A stretch of 64,000 nt of DNA from Methylobacterium sp. J-090 (GCF_022829345.1 NZ_JAKSXV010000035.1:1-64000); one strand, 5' to 3'; shown: positions 1-9,548, counted from the first letter of the stretch. The notes: a model not told the origin generated them from the sequence alone. A program made the numbers and translations.

Positions 1-1008
1 CATGACCGAGTAACGGTTGTTGTCGAAGCGCACGAGGCAGGTCGTGGACACCGAGGCGGTGATGGCGTGGAAGCCGTCGAAGCGGCCGGCATAGGGAACG
101 AAGGCTGCCCGCTCGATCTCGAACCGCTCCCAGACGGTGTGTTCGCGCTCCTCGGGATGAGGATGCGCCTTGGCGTAGGCGATCACCCCATCGAGCAGGA
201 GGGCGTTCAACTCCTCGTAGCTCTTCACCCGGACGCGCGGGGTGAAGAAGCGCTCGCGCACCAGCCCGACCTGGTTCTCGACCTGCCCCTTCTCCCAGCC
301 CGAGGCCGGCGTGCAGGCGACCGGATCGACGAGGTAGTGCGAGCACATCTGCAGGAAACGGCGGTTGTAGGCGCGCTCGCGCCCGACGAAGATCGTCTCC
401 ACCGCGGTCTTCATGTTGTCGTAGATGCCGCGCTGGCAGGTACCTTGGAAGAACGCGAACGCCCGGTCGTGGGCGTCGAACACCATCTCCTGGCTCTCGC
501 GCGGATAGGCCCGCACGAACAGCATGCGCGAGTGGCAGAGGCGGACGTGGGCGACCTTGACCGTGACGGTCGTGCCGCCGATCAGCACGATCTCGTTGCT
601 CCAGTCGAACTGGTAGGTCTCGCCCGGGGCGAACGACAACGGCACGAAGGCTTGCGCCGTTACGGAGTCCCGCTCGCTGCTCCAGGATTTGGCATAGCGC
701 CGAACGGCATCGTAGCCGCCCTCGTAGCCGAGCCCGCGCAGCGCCTCGTAGATCCGGATCAGGGTCAGCCGCTCGCGGGCGGACCTGCCGGCGTTGGTGG
801 TCAGCATCCGATCGAGATCGTCGCGCCACGGCCCGAGCTTGGGCAGCGGCTGCACGTCGCGCTCGTAGGCGAAGGCGGTGGCCCCCGACCGGATGACCTT
901 CCGGACCGTGTTGCGGGAGACGTGCAGGTCGCGGACGATGTCCTTGATCGCGCGGCCGCGGGTGAAGAACTCGCGCCGGATGCGCGCAATCGTGTCCACG
1001 CCCTTCAT
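1..1008 (-). CDS. istA: IS21-family transposase IstA (partial, runs off window)
   Basis: An open frame of 336 codons runs from an ATG at 1008 to the window edge without a stop. The N-terminus (MKGVDTIARIRREFF) is followed by a helix-turn-helix with the segment AIKDIVRDLHVSRNTVRKVI. Next comes a DDE integrase core with FDWSNE (first Asp) near residue 140, DAHDRAF, IYDNMKTAV, and GWEKGQVENQVGLVRERFF carrying the conserved Glu. The last visible residues (CLVRFDNNRYSV) belong to the post-catalytic domain of IstA. The protein would catalyse cut-and-paste of the element together with the ATPase IstB, whose gene normally follows istA and would lie left of position 1. The family is certain from the motifs. 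Completeness cannot be judged because the C-terminus is outside the window. Confidence 0.93.
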   Translation of the reverse strand, partial: MKGVDTIARIRREFFTRGRAIKDIVRDLHVSRNTVRKVIRSGATAFAYERDVQPLPKLGPWRDDLDRMLTTNAGRSARERLTLIRIYEALRGLGYEGGYDAVRRYAKSWSSERDSVTAQAFVPLSFAPGETYQFDWSNEIVLIGGTTVTVKVAHVRLCHSRMLFVRAYPRESQEMVFDAHDRAFAFFQGTCQRGIYDNMKTAVETIFVGRERAYNRRFLQMCSHYLVDPVACTPASGWEKGQVENQVGLVRERFFTPRVRVKSYEELNALLLDGVIAYAKAHPHPEEREHTVWERFEIERAAFVPYAGRFDGFHAITASVSTTCLVRFDNNRYSVM

Positions 1009-1124
1009 CCCCCTACACCACCCTTCCGGCCGTACCGGAGGGCAGTCTGCGAGAACGAGGTTAGGGGGTCAGAATTGGACGCCGATCCCCCGCCTCACGG
1101 GGTCAAAGTTGCACGCCGAAACAC
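1..1124 (-). mobile_element. IS21-family insertion sequence (partial)
   Basis: The element covers istA and its upstream terminus. Between the istA start and 1124 two related blocks occur, at about 1066-1089 and 1099-1121. Both contain the pattern GGGGTCA-A-TTG-ACGCCGA and match the multiple terminal repeats bound by IS21-type transposases. Read from the right, the outer end begins TGTTTCGGCGTGCAA, with the TG terminal dinucleotide usual for IS21. Immediately beyond it the sequence changes to a broken IS5-family transposase reading frame, so the boundary is set at 1123-1125. The other end and any target duplication are outside the window. Confidence 0.8.
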
Positions 1125-1180
1125 AGCAGGACCGGCGCGATCACCGCCCACTCCGCATCCGTCAGATCAAACCGTGCCAT
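1124..1180 (-). pseudogene. 5' fragment of IS5-family transposase, cut by IS21
   Basis: Nineteen codons from the ATG at 1180 read MARFDLTDAEWAVIAPVLL, the canonical N-terminus of IS427-group IS5-family transposases (DUF4096-type domain). The frame then runs into the IS21 terminus at 1123-1125. The start is preceded by AGGAG 7-11 bases upstream, so this was a real gene start. The encoded protein cannot be complete here. Confidence 0.8.
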
Positions 1181-1254
1181 CGGTATCTCCTTCCAAAGAG
1201 GGAAACCCGATGATCCTCGTCCTGATCCAAAACCCGTTATGAGTTCACGACCTA
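1124..1254 (-). mobile_element. Remnant end of an IS5-family (IS427-type) element interrupted by IS21
   Basis: This 131-base stretch is the transposase-proximal end of an IS427-like element. Read on the minus strand it starts TAGGTCGTGAACTCATAACG, nearly the same terminal inverted repeat as the complete element next to it (read on the minus strand, that element's right end also starts TAGGTCGTGAACTCAT). A purine-rich ribosome-binding region (GGAAGGAGATACCG) and a transposase start follow. The rest of the element must lie on the far side of the IS21 copy. It shares a CTAG (1252-1255) with the neighbouring element, so the two IS427-type copies are directly abutted. Confidence 0.75.
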
Positions 1255-1333
1255 GGTAGGGAACTCATACAACCAATTGCCGTCGCTTGCGTTTTCTTCC
1301 TGAGTTTGGAGTTTCCAGCGCAGGAGGATTGCG

Positions 1334-2088
1334 ATGGCACGGTTGTTCTGGCTTTCGGATGAGGCTTGGGCGCGGATCGAGCCGCACCTGCCTCACGGCC
1401 AACCGGGCAAACCTCGGGTCGACGACAGGCGGGTCATCAGCGGCATCCTGCACGTCCTGAAGGTCGGCTGCCGCTGGCAAGACACGCCTTCCGCCTATGG
1501 CCCACACACGACGATCTACAACCGCTACAACAGGTGGTCTCAGCGCGGGGTCTGGCAGCGGCTGTTTGCCAAGATCACGGCCGCAGGCCCCGTTCCCGAC
1601 GAGTTGATGCTCGACGCGTCCCACGTGAAGGCCCACCGCTCGGCATCGGGCGGAAAAGGGGGGCCTGGAGCCAGGCGATCGGCCGCTCGCGCGGCGGGTT
1701 CACGAGCAAAATCCATTGCTTGGCCGATGGTCGTGGCCGACCGGTTGCGTTCGCCCTGACGCCCGGCAACGTGGCCGACATCACCATGGCGCTGCCGCTA
1801 TTGCAGGCTGTCGTGCCGCCCAAGCGCCTGATTGCCGACAAGGCCTACGACGCACAGAGCCTGAGAGACTGGCTGAAGAGCCACCGGGTGATCGCCACCA
1901 TCCCGTCCACGGCCACCCGGACGGTGCCCTACAGGCACAGCCGGATCGCCTACCGGCGGCGCAATCAGATCGAGCGGCTGTTCGGCCACCTCAAAAACTG
2001 GCGGCGCGTTGCGACCCGCTATGATCGCTTAGCCTGCAACTATCTGGCCGCCGTCGCGCTCGTTTCGTGTGTCATCGCATGGACCTGA
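1334..2088 (+). CDS. IS5-family (IS427-type) transposase, made by -1 frameshifting
   Basis: The upstream frame (1334-1759) starts MARLFWLSDEAWARIEPHLP and carries the DUF4096-type N-terminal domain and the first catalytic Asp in LMLDASHVKAH. The downstream frame, ending at 2088, carries SRGGFTSKIHCLADG, the second Asp in LIADKAYDAQ, and the catalytic Glu in RRRNQIERLFGHLKNWRR. Together they give a full DDE transposase of about 250 residues. The frames differ by -1 and switch at the A4G6 run at 1654-1663, which is the usual arrangement in this group. A ribosome-binding AGGAGG lies at 1322-1327. The gene looks intact and potentially active, with no internal stop apart from the programmed switch. 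Confidence 0.9.
1654..1663 (+). promoter_or_regulatory. Slippery sequence for -1 ribosomal frameshift in transposase
   Basis: The run AAAAGGGGGG lies where the N-terminal reading frame must pass to the -1 frame. The sequence after it in the -1 frame (GAWSQAIGRSRGGFTSK) continues the transposase family consensus directly. A4G-type runs are established frameshift sites in IS5/IS427 elements. Confidence 0.75.
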
Positions 2089-2094
2089 ATGAGT

Positions 2095-2628
2095 TCACGA
2101 CCTAGCGCGTTCATGGGCGAGGACACGTTCCTCGCTAGCGCGACCCAGAGCCCGATTGCGGGCATCACGCTCAGCCACGTCGTACTTCCGGGCGATGAAG
2201 GTCATCTGCTCGAGTTCGTCGGGCGGCGGCGCATTGCTGTGCGTCGGTGGCGGGCCGATCCACAACATTGCTTCCTCGCGAAGCGCTGACGGCGACGGCC
2301 CCATTGCCATCCGCGGGGCTGGTGCGAGCCAATCCGGATGACGGTTGAGCCAGAGCACCACCGCATCGACGAGCGAGGCCTGGAAATTGAAGGCCGGTTT
2401 GTGGCCGGGGATCCAGTCCTCACCGAGCCCCTTGAGCACGGCGCTGATATTCTGATGCTTGTATTCGATCGAGCCGCGGGGCCGATCGATCACCGCCTGC
2501 AGCAAGCGGTTATGCTTGGCCTTGCTGTAGGGGCGCCCGGCGATGTCATCGCCAAGCATCGCGAAGTAATCCGCCACGATCGCGTCGTTCTGCTCGTCGG
2601 ACCAGTCACCCGCTATGGTAGCTCCCAA
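2095..2628 (-). pseudogene. DUF3883-type protein, N-terminal fragment truncated by IS
   Basis: The surviving 177-codon frame contains GDWSDEQNDAIVADYFAML and, further on, KHQNISAVLKGLGEDWIPGHKPAFNFQ cut into two recognisable blocks. These N-terminal parts belong to larger proteins that end in a DUF3883 (restriction-endonuclease-like) domain. Codons up to LAHERA are native. The last few codons and the stop lie inside the terminal repeat of the IS427 element at 2102, so the nuclease-like C-terminal half is lost from this copy. The frame begins at a TTG at 2628, with GTG/ATG alternatives poor. DUF3883 proteins are often found near defence genes, but no activity is proven for the family as a whole and this copy should be inactive. 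Confidence 0.7.
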
Positions 2629-2658
2629 GCGAGCCGGCCAAGCTGTGAGAGGCCCGGA

Positions 2659-3083
2659 TCACGCCAGCAATTGTGCCGGCACACCGAGCGCCGGTCCGGC
2701 ATCGGCAAGCCGCTGGTCCAACGTATGCACTGTAGCGCCATGCTCCGACGCGACGGCAAGATGCAGGGCGTCACCGGCGCGAAGGCCCAAGGTGTGCTGA
2801 TCGGCAAACTTCGCCGCCGCGCGGAACTGCCGGCCCGTCACGGGCAGCACGGTGAAGCTCTCGGCGACCAGCTTGTTGAACATGGCGAGCGCTGCCGCGC
2901 GCCGCTCCAGGCTGATCTGTCCAGTCCGCAGTTTGATCGCCATGGCCGACGACATCTCGGTGACCGTCCAGTCGCTGATCAGGAGCTGAGCGGGATCCTG
3001 CTCTGCCAGCCAGGCCTGAACACGCGGCGTCATCGCTTCATTGGAGTGCGCCGCAACGATCAGCGACGTGTCGAGATAGAGCA

Positions 3084-3084
<1 letters not shown>
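2659..3084 (-). CDS. vapC: VapC-type PIN-domain ribonuclease toxin
   Basis: The protein has 141 residues and is a complete PIN domain. Acidic residues fall in the expected order: D5 in [10 protein letters not shown]43 in [10 protein letters not shown]105 in RAGDALHLA and D123 in TLDQRLAD. These bind Mg2+ or Mn2+ for RNA cleavage in the VapC family. Its ATG overlaps the stop of the upstream antitoxin gene in TAATG, so the two are translationally coupled. The family usually cleaves tRNA or rRNA, but the target here cannot be read from the sequence. All four acidic positions are present, so the toxin looks intact. Confidence 0.88.
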
Positions 3085-4670
<1,586 letters not shown>

Positions 4671-4784
4671 TAGTTTGATGTTGCACTCGGGGCTTGCCCG
4701 AGTGCGACATTTTCAATCGCCCTGCAATTCCGCCTCAGGTCTCGTGAGGACCGCTGGGCTCAGCACCAAAATCATCGGGAGCGA

Positions 4785-5048
4785 TCAGACTGGGCGGACT
4801 GGTAGCTTTGCCGATAAATTGGATCTCAGCGTTCTTTTACCGGGCGCGTCTTGCGCAGGCGAACATCGGGAAGGGGCCTTTCTGATGCGTCCGGCATCGC
4901 TATCAGCACGACACTGTCTCAGCCAAGCCTCGACCTCGCTGAGATCCCACACCACACTTCGCGGTGTAAGATAGAACCGGCGCGGGAATTCGCCTCTGAC
5001 CTCCATGTCGTAAATCGTGGTGTCGGAAAGCGGAACAACCAAGCGCAA
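4785..5048 (-). CDS. AlpA-like helix-turn-helix regulator
   Basis: The 87-residue protein contains LSDTTIYDMEVRGEFPRRFYL followed by SVVWDLSEVEAWLRQ. This is the winged/HTH signature of AlpA-type excisionase regulators, which normally control integrase genes of prophages and islands. The first helix, usually LLRLKEV-like, is shortened or degenerate. The frame begins at a TTG at 5048 just inside the domain and has no convincing ribosome-binding site, so the start may be damaged. The C-terminal tail (about 40 residues) is basic and unassigned. No integrase gene is present between here and the window start. Confidence 0.6.
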   Translation of the reverse strand: MRLVVPLSDTTIYDMEVRGEFPRRFYLTPRSVVWDLSEVEAWLRQCRADSDAGRIRKAPSRCSPAQDAPGKRTLRSNLSAKLPVRPV

Positions 5049-5092
5049 CTCATGTCAGCGGATCGTCCTGGGCAGTCCGGTCAGAACCGGAG

Positions 5093-5652
5093 GGCACGCC
5101 CGTCTCCGCCAAAAGCTTGCTCCATCTCGGCAATCGTGCAGCGGTGGGCCAGGCGTTGTCGCGTCTTGCCGAGAGAGGCCGGCTGATTCGGGCGGGGCTC
5201 GGCGTTTATGTTCGTTCCGTCACCGGTCGGTACAGCCCGAGAGTTCCTTCGATCGAGCGGCAGTGCAGGCATTTGCAAGGCAACGAGGCGAAATCATCGT
5301 TCCGAGCGATGCTGCCGCAGCCAACATCCTCGGCCTTTCTACACAAGTGCCAGTCCGGTCGGTCTATGTTACCTCGTGGTGTTCGCGGACCGCGCGTTTC
5401 GGCAGGCAGGTTGTTGAGCTTCGGCACGCCCCACGCTGGCAACTCGCTTTTGCGGACCGACCGGCTGGCAACACGATTCGGGCGTTGGCCTGACTGGGAC
5501 CGGAGAGTGCGGATACTGCCTCGAGAACATTGAAGCGCACGCTCTCGCCGCCCGACTTCAGCGAACTCGTGTCAGCCGCATCGCAGTTGCCAACCTGGCT
5601 TGCCCAGGCCATTGGGAAGGCCGCATACAGCAGATGCCCTTCTCAACCTTGA
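5093..5652 (+). pseudogene. DUF6088/AbiEi-like transcriptional regulator, frameshifted
   Basis: The N-terminal part in one frame reads LLHLGNRAAVGQALSRLAER and GRLIRAGLGVYVR, the winged-helix of DUF6088/AbiEi-type antitoxin regulators. The family consensus then continues in the -1 frame from VQAFARQRGEIIVPS through QVPVRSVYVTS and RQVVELRHAPRW. One missing base near 5260 explains the switch (cggcagtg for an expected cgggcagtg). A TGA follows TIRALA where the next codon should be TGG. After that the frame continues with LVSAASQLPTWLAQAIGKAA to a stop at 5650-5652. The gene is therefore broken by one frameshift and one nonsense change. Its partner in intact systems is usually an AbiEii-type nucleotidyltransferase, which I do not see here. 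Confidence 0.72.
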
Positions 5653-5862
5653 TGCAGGATCAAAACAGCCGTCGCTCTCGATAGATGGCGAAGGGTACGT
5701 TTCTCGAAAACGCCGAAATTTGCCAATGAAATCAACAGTCAGCCCTTCGAGACGATACAGTTGACGGTAGTCTTTAAGAGTGAGACTTTTTTCGTGAGCT
5801 ATTTCAACCTGCTAGCTACGCCCGGCACCATTGAGTGGGAATAGGGCTGGCGCCCAGCCCGA
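5653..5862. other. AT-richer non-coding stretch at island edge
   Basis: This 210-base segment is visibly less GC-rich than the surroundings and has no credible gene. A short inverted repeat AGTCT/AGACT at 5769-5787 followed by six T resembles a weak plus-strand terminator. The next gene, rlmE, is a core gene on the minus strand, so the island boundary probably falls here. No tRNA or direct-repeat attachment site could be recognised. Confidence 0.4.
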
Positions 5863-6582
5863 TCAGTCTTCCTCGGCGTCCGCCGTATCGGAGGGACGCC
5901 CGCCCCGATACCCCGTGGCCAACACGTAGAGCTCGCTCGAATCCGCCCGGCTCGCGTTCGGCTTGACGTGGCGCACGGCGGCGAAGTCGCGCTTCAGGTC
6001 CGCCAGCAAGGTGCCCTCGGTGCCGCCCTGGAACACCTTGGCGAGGTAGGACCCGCCGGGTGCCAGGATCTCGCGGGCGAACTCGGCCGCCGTCTCGGCC
6101 AGACCGATGATCCGCAGGTGATCTGTCTGTTTGTGCCCGGTGGTGTTGGCCGCCATGTCCGACAGGACGAGGTCGGCCGGCCCGCCGAGCAGGCCGGTGA
6201 GGAGGCCCGGCGCCTCCGGTGCGAGGAAGTCGAGGGTGATGAACTCGACGCCGACCATGGGCTCGATCTCGAGAAGATCGATGCCGACGATCCGCCCCGA
6301 GCCACCGACGATCTTGGCCGCGACTTGGGACCAGCCGCCGGGCGCCGCGCCGAGATCGACGATGCGCTGGCCGGGCTTCAGGAGCTTGAACCGCTCGTCG
6401 ATCTCGATGAGCTTGAACGCGGCCCGCGAACGGTAGCCCTCGCGCTTGGCCCGGGCGACGTAGGGATCGTTGAGCTGGCGCTCCAGCCAGCGCTTCTGCG
6501 AAGCGGTGCGACCGCGCCCCGTCTTTACCCGTTGCTTGAGTTCGCCGCGCAACCCTGCGCCGGCACCACGCCTGTCACTCAC
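5863..6582 (-). CDS. rlmE: 23S rRNA (uridine-2'-O) methyltransferase RlmE (FtsJ/RrmJ)
   Basis: The 239-residue protein methylates the 2'-O of the A-loop uridine of 23S rRNA (U2552 in E. coli) using S-adenosylmethionine. The SAM-binding motif DLGAAPGGW is at residues 77-85. The family's catalytic K-D-K-E set is present as K57 (SRAAFKL), D142 (LVLSDMA), K182 (YLAKVFQGG) and E217 (DSSELYVLA). The N-terminus is about 30 residues longer than in E. coli and is basic, as in other alphaproteobacteria. The gene overlaps the upstream ppx stop by four bases (ATGA), so both are probably on one transcript. Confidence 0.95.
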   Translation of the reverse strand: MSDRRGAGAGLRGELKQRVKTGRGRTASQKRWLERQLNDPYVARAKREGYRSRAAFKLIEIDERFKLLKPGQRIVDLGAAPGGWSQVAAKIVGGSGRIVGIDLLEIEPMVGVEFITLDFLAPEAPGLLTGLLGGPADLVLSDMAANTTGHKQTDHLRIIGLAETAAEFAREILAPGGSYLAKVFQGGTEGTLLADLKRDFAAVRHVKPNASRADSSELYVLATGYRGGRPSDTADAEED

Positions 6583-7694
6583 CGGTAACCCCCACGGCGC
6601 CAGACGCCGTCTTCACGCATCATGTTCATCAAAAGGCCCTCGCGCAGGCCGCGATCGGCGATGCGCAGGCGGTCGGACGGGAACGCCCGGCGGATCGCCT
6701 CGAGAATGGCGCAGCCCGCCAGCACGAGGTCGGCCCGGTCTCGGCCGATGCACGGATTGTCCGCGCGCTGGTCGAGACGCGTGTCGAGGAGGTCGTCGAT
6801 GGCGCCGCCGACCTCGCCGTCGCTCATCCACAGGCCGTCGACCCGGCGGCGCTCATAGCGGGCGAGGCGCAGGTGCATGGCGGCGAGCGTCGTCACGGTG
6901 CCCGAGGTGCCGAGCAGGTGGAAATGCCGGGCGTTGGCGGCGGGTGCGGCCCGGATGGCGAAGCGGGCCAGCATGTCGGCCACTTCCTCCACCATGCCCT
7001 CGAAGGTGAGGCGGGTCACGTCGGCGCCGCCGTGGCGCTCGGCCAGGGTGACGACCCCCACGGGCAGCGAATCCCAGGCGCGGATGCGCAGGGTCGGGTC
7101 CGTGGACGGGTTCGTGGCCGCCCCGTCGAGCCAGGCGATCTCCGTGGAGCCGCCGCCGATGTCGAAGATCACCACCGATTCGGCATAAGGGTCGGCAAGC
7201 GCCGCGCATCCGGTCACCGCCAGGTAGGCCTCCGTCTGGCGGTCGACGATCTCGAGGTCGAGGCCCACCTCGTCGCGCACACGCTCGACGAAGGCCGCGC
7301 CGTTGACGGCCAGCCGGCAGGCTTCCGTGGCGATGATCTTGGCGCGCACGACACCGCGCGCCTGCATCTTGGCCCGGCACACGCGGAGGGCATCGATGGT
7401 TCGCTCGATGGCGGGTTCGCTCAGGCGGTCGGCATTCCCGAGCCCCTCGCCCAAACGGACGATCCGCGAGAACGCATCAATGACGCGAAAGCCGTGGGAC
7501 GCCGGCTCGGCGATGAGCAGGCGGCAATTGTTGGTACCGAGATCGAGGGCGGCGTAGGCATTTCGGCGCGCCGGCCGATGGGCCGCGGCCAGCGTCTCGG
7601 AGCGTGCCGGCAGCGCCCCCGGGTTCGTCACCGTGGGCGTAACGGGGCCGGCCGTGGGGCGGGCCGGCATGGTCGCGGCACTCTCTTCCCGCAT
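6579..7694 (-). CDS. ppx: Ppx/GppA phosphatase family protein (exopolyphosphatase)
   Basis: The 371-residue protein has the ASKHA-fold signatures [17 protein letters not shown] (phosphate 1 loop, near residue 46), [28 protein letters not shown] (phosphate 2 loop) and [16 protein letters not shown]. It would hydrolyse polyphosphate or pppGpp. It is shorter than E. coli Ppx (about 510 residues) and lacks the C-terminal HD-like domain, the usual form in alphaproteobacteria next to rlmE. The first 40 residues are Pro/Ala-rich and poorly conserved, so the true start may be the ATG eight codons downstream. Four-base overlap with rlmE indicates co-transcription. Confidence 0.9.
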   Translation of the reverse strand: MREESAATMPARPTAGPVTPTVTNPGALPARSETLAAAHRPARRNAYAALDLGTNNCRLLIAEPASHGFRVIDAFSRIVRLGEGLGNADRLSEPAIERTIDALRVCRAKMQARGVVRAKIIATEACRLAVNGAAFVERVRDEVGLDLEIVDRQTEAYLAVTGCAALADPYAESVVIFDIGGGSTEIAWLDGAATNPSTDPTLRIRAWDSLPVGVVTLAERHGGADVTRLTFEGMVEEVADMLARFAIRAAPAANARHFHLLGTSGTVTTLAAMHLRLARYERRRVDGLWMSDGEVGGAIDDLLDTRLDQRADNPCIGRDRADLVLAGCAILEAIRRAFPSDRLRIADRGLREGLLMNMMREDGVWRRGGYR

Positions 7695-7874
7695 CGGCTG
7701 CGCCGGATTCCCTCGTCGTGATCCCAGGCGGAAAGCCGGACCATCATTCGTTCACCAAGCTACAGGTGTCGCAGGCAAACTGCAAAGCCCTGAATTCGTT
7801 GACGTGGATCGTCCCACACCCTGGGAGGCGACGGGTTCGGGACGGGGCTTACCACAGCACTTCCGCTTACTGGG

Positions 7875-8345
7875 TCAGTTCGCCTTGCCGGCGGCCAGGA
7901 GGCGCGGCACCGGCCGAAGCAGGCTCTTGACCTGCGAGAACGGACGGGGGCGGTTGATGACCTCGTCGAGGCGCGACCACAGGGTCTTGGGCGAGAACGG
8001 CTTGGCGATGATCTCGTTGACGCCCAGCGAGATCGCCCGATCCACGACGTTGCGGCGCGGCTGAGCCAGCATCAGGATGATCGGCACCGTCGGGGATGGG
8101 GACGTCGTCGGCGTACGGGCAAGGCGGATGAACTCCTCGCCGGAGAGAATCGCCAGGTCCCAGTCGATGATGGTGAGGTCCGGCTTGCTCTCGGCGAGGA
8201 CGCCGAGGGCCTCGGCGCCGTCGGGCGCTTCGAGGACGCGCTTGATGCCCACGCGCATGAGCATGTCACGCACGATGCGGCGGATATACAAGCTTTCGTC
8301 CACCACCAGGGCGGACAGGTCCGGAAAGGTCGGGGTGGCGATCAT
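7875..8345 (-). CDS. Single-domain response regulator (CheY-like receiver)
   Basis: The protein of 156 residues from the ATG at 8345 is one receiver domain with a short tail. It has LSALVVDESLYIRRIVRDML with an acidic pocket containing a single D (VVDE rather than DD), the phospho-acceptor Asp in LTIIDWDLAILSGEE, and the conserved Lys in IIAKPFSPKTLWSRL. No output domain follows, only a basic Pro-rich tail. It could act in a phosphorelay or by protein contact. No histidine kinase is adjacent. The frame is open to 8396, but the ATG at 8345 fits the domain better. Confidence 0.85.
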   Translation of the reverse strand: MIATPTFPDLSALVVDESLYIRRIVRDMLMRVGIKRVLEAPDGAEALGVLAESKPDLTIIDWDLAILSGEEFIRLARTPTTSPSPTVPIILMLAQPRRNVVDRAISLGVNEIIAKPFSPKTLWSRLDEVINRPRPFSQVKSLLRPVPRLLAAGKAN

Positions 8346-8723
8346 GGCGGTGGCGTTCGGCTCCGGTCCGCTCTCTCGGACCGGCCCAGCCCGCACCCTA
8401 GACGCGTCGGCCTTTTCGTTTTCCTAACATGCACACCAATCTCGCAATTTCGGAACGACGCCGCATTGCGCCGAAGCGAACCTTGCGAAGGGGTTTCCGG
8501 GGGGCGTCATGCCGGCTACGCATTTTGCCGCACAAAAATGATGGAACCTGAACCGAAGGCCGGAAATGGACCTTGCGATAGCGCCTTGTTTCAGTCAGGA
8601 CTATGGCGTTATTCTTGGTCACCGCTGCCGGGGGTAATGATAGTGCGGAGCGTGGGCTGTCTGGGATGGCGCGCACGCGGTATTCTTAAATGATGGTCGG
8701 CGGACGGTTTTTGCGAGCTTTCT
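8346..8723. other. Intergenic region with long leader of the cold-shock-type gene
   Basis: These 378 bases separate the minus-strand response regulator from the plus-strand cold-shock-domain gene. No convincing coding sequence is present on either strand. The stretch is less GC-rich than its neighbours in the 8500-8700 part and probably holds divergent promoters and a 5' leader of roughly 100 bases or more. Cold-shock genes often have structured leaders, but I could not define a single dominant fold by eye. Confidence 0.5.
8585..8617 (+). promoter_or_regulatory. Possible promoter (RpoH-like) for the cold-shock-domain gene
   Basis: CTTG at 8585-8588 and GTTATTCTTG at 8608-8617 resemble the alphaproteobacterial RpoH pattern CTTG-N17/18-CYTATNTNNG, with two mismatches. 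It lies about 105 bases upstream of the ATG. This is a by-eye match only, and a sigma-70 promoter elsewhere in the leader is equally possible. Confidence 0.25.
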
Positions 8724-9497
8724 ATGGGACGTGGTCGTGATTTCAGGGGGCCGCAGAAGCGCGGCTTCGATGAGGGTGGAGCCGAGCCGCGTTGGCCCGA
8801 TCAAGCTCCGCCGAGCGGCGGTGGCTACGGCGGCGGCTTCGGTGGTGGCGGCGGTTTCGACCGCGCCCCGTCCCGCGCGGCGGCAGCCCCCTCGGGACCG
8901 GAGCGCGATGCGACGGTCAAGTGGTTCAACAAGGAGAAGGGCTTCGGTTTCGTCGAGCTGGCTGACGGTTCGGGCGATGCCTTCCTCCACATCCGCGCCG
9001 TCGAAGCCGCAGGCCATGCCGACCTCATGCCCGGCACGCGCCTGACGGTCCACACGGCTCAGGGCCAGAAGGGTCCGCAGGTGACCGACGTCACCAGCGT
9101 GGACACCTCGACGGCCGAGGCTGCCCCCATGCGCGACGCGCGTCCGCCCCGCACCGGCGGATTTGGCGGCGGTGACCGCTTCGGCGGCGACCGTGGTGGC
9201 TACGGCGGCGGCGCTGGTGGTGGCGATCGCTACGGCAGCGCCGGTGGCGGCGACCGTGGCGGCGGACGCTTCGCCAGCGGTCCCTCGACCGAGATGAGTG
9301 GCACCGTGAAGTGGTACGATCCGGCCAAGGGCTTCGGCTTCGTTTCCGTCAACGACGGCGGCAAGGACGTGTTCGTGCACCGTTCGGCCCTGTCGCGCGC
9401 CGGCCTCGAGTCCCTCGCCGAGGGTCAGCAAGTCGTGCTCGGCGTCGTCGAGGGCCAGAAGGGCCGCGAGGCCCAGAGCATCAACGTCGACGATTGA
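8724..9497 (+). CDS. Tandem cold-shock-domain protein with Gly-rich linkers
   Basis: The 257-residue protein has two cold-shock domains. The first (about residues 69-132) carries VKWFNKEKGFGFVE and DAFLHIRAV. The second (about 191-257) carries VKWYDPAKGFGFVSV and DVFVHRSAL. KGFGFV is RNP1 and F-x-H is RNP2, the single-strand nucleic acid contacts. The N-terminal 60 residues and the 60-residue linker are Gly/Arg-rich with GGGGF, GGDRFGGDRGG and GGGDRGGG repeats, recalling RGG-box RNA-binding tails. Double-CSD proteins are common in alphaproteobacteria, but the long low-complexity arms are unusual. It probably acts as an RNA chaperone. A weak ribosome-binding site precedes the ATG. Confidence 0.9.
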   Translation: MGRGRDFRGPQKRGFDEGGAEPRWPDQAPPSGGGYGGGFGGGGGFDRAPSRAAAAPSGPERDATVKWFNKEKGFGFVELADGSGDAFLHIRAVEAAGHADLMPGTRLTVHTAQGQKGPQVTDVTSVDTSTAEAAPMRDARPPRTGGFGGGDRFGGDRGGYGGGAGGGDRYGSAGGGDRGGGRFASGPSTEMSGTVKWYDPAKGFGFVSVNDGGKDVFVHRSALSRAGLESLAEGQQVVLGVVEGQKGREAQSINVDD

Positions 9498-9548
9498 TTC
9501 GAAACTCTGGTCGTTCTTCGGCCATGGTTGGAAGATCAAGTTGAGCGC

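Larger units (their letters stand above)
1254..2103 (+). mobile_element. Complete IS5-family (IS427-type) insertion sequence
   Basis: Imperfect terminal inverted repeats TAGGTAGGGAACTCATAC (left) and TAGGTCGTGAACTCATTC (right, reverse complement) delimit about 850 bases. The element is flanked by CTAG at 1252-1255 and 2102-2105, the target type used by this group. It carries one transposase in two overlapping frames. Length, ends, target and frameshift organisation all fit the IS427 group. The exact outer base is uncertain by one or two positions because the TA of the target is part of the repeat. Confidence 0.87.

Noticed and set aside
67..1242. 391-codon open frame on the plus strand across the IS21 gene
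   Set aside because: It is antisense to istA, whose motifs are unambiguous. The product is Arg/Gly/Pro-rich with no family similarity, as expected in high-GC DNA.
4671..5862. tRNA gene or attachment site at the island edge
   Set aside because: I looked for a cloverleaf and for short direct repeats flanking the island and found none that I could support by eye.
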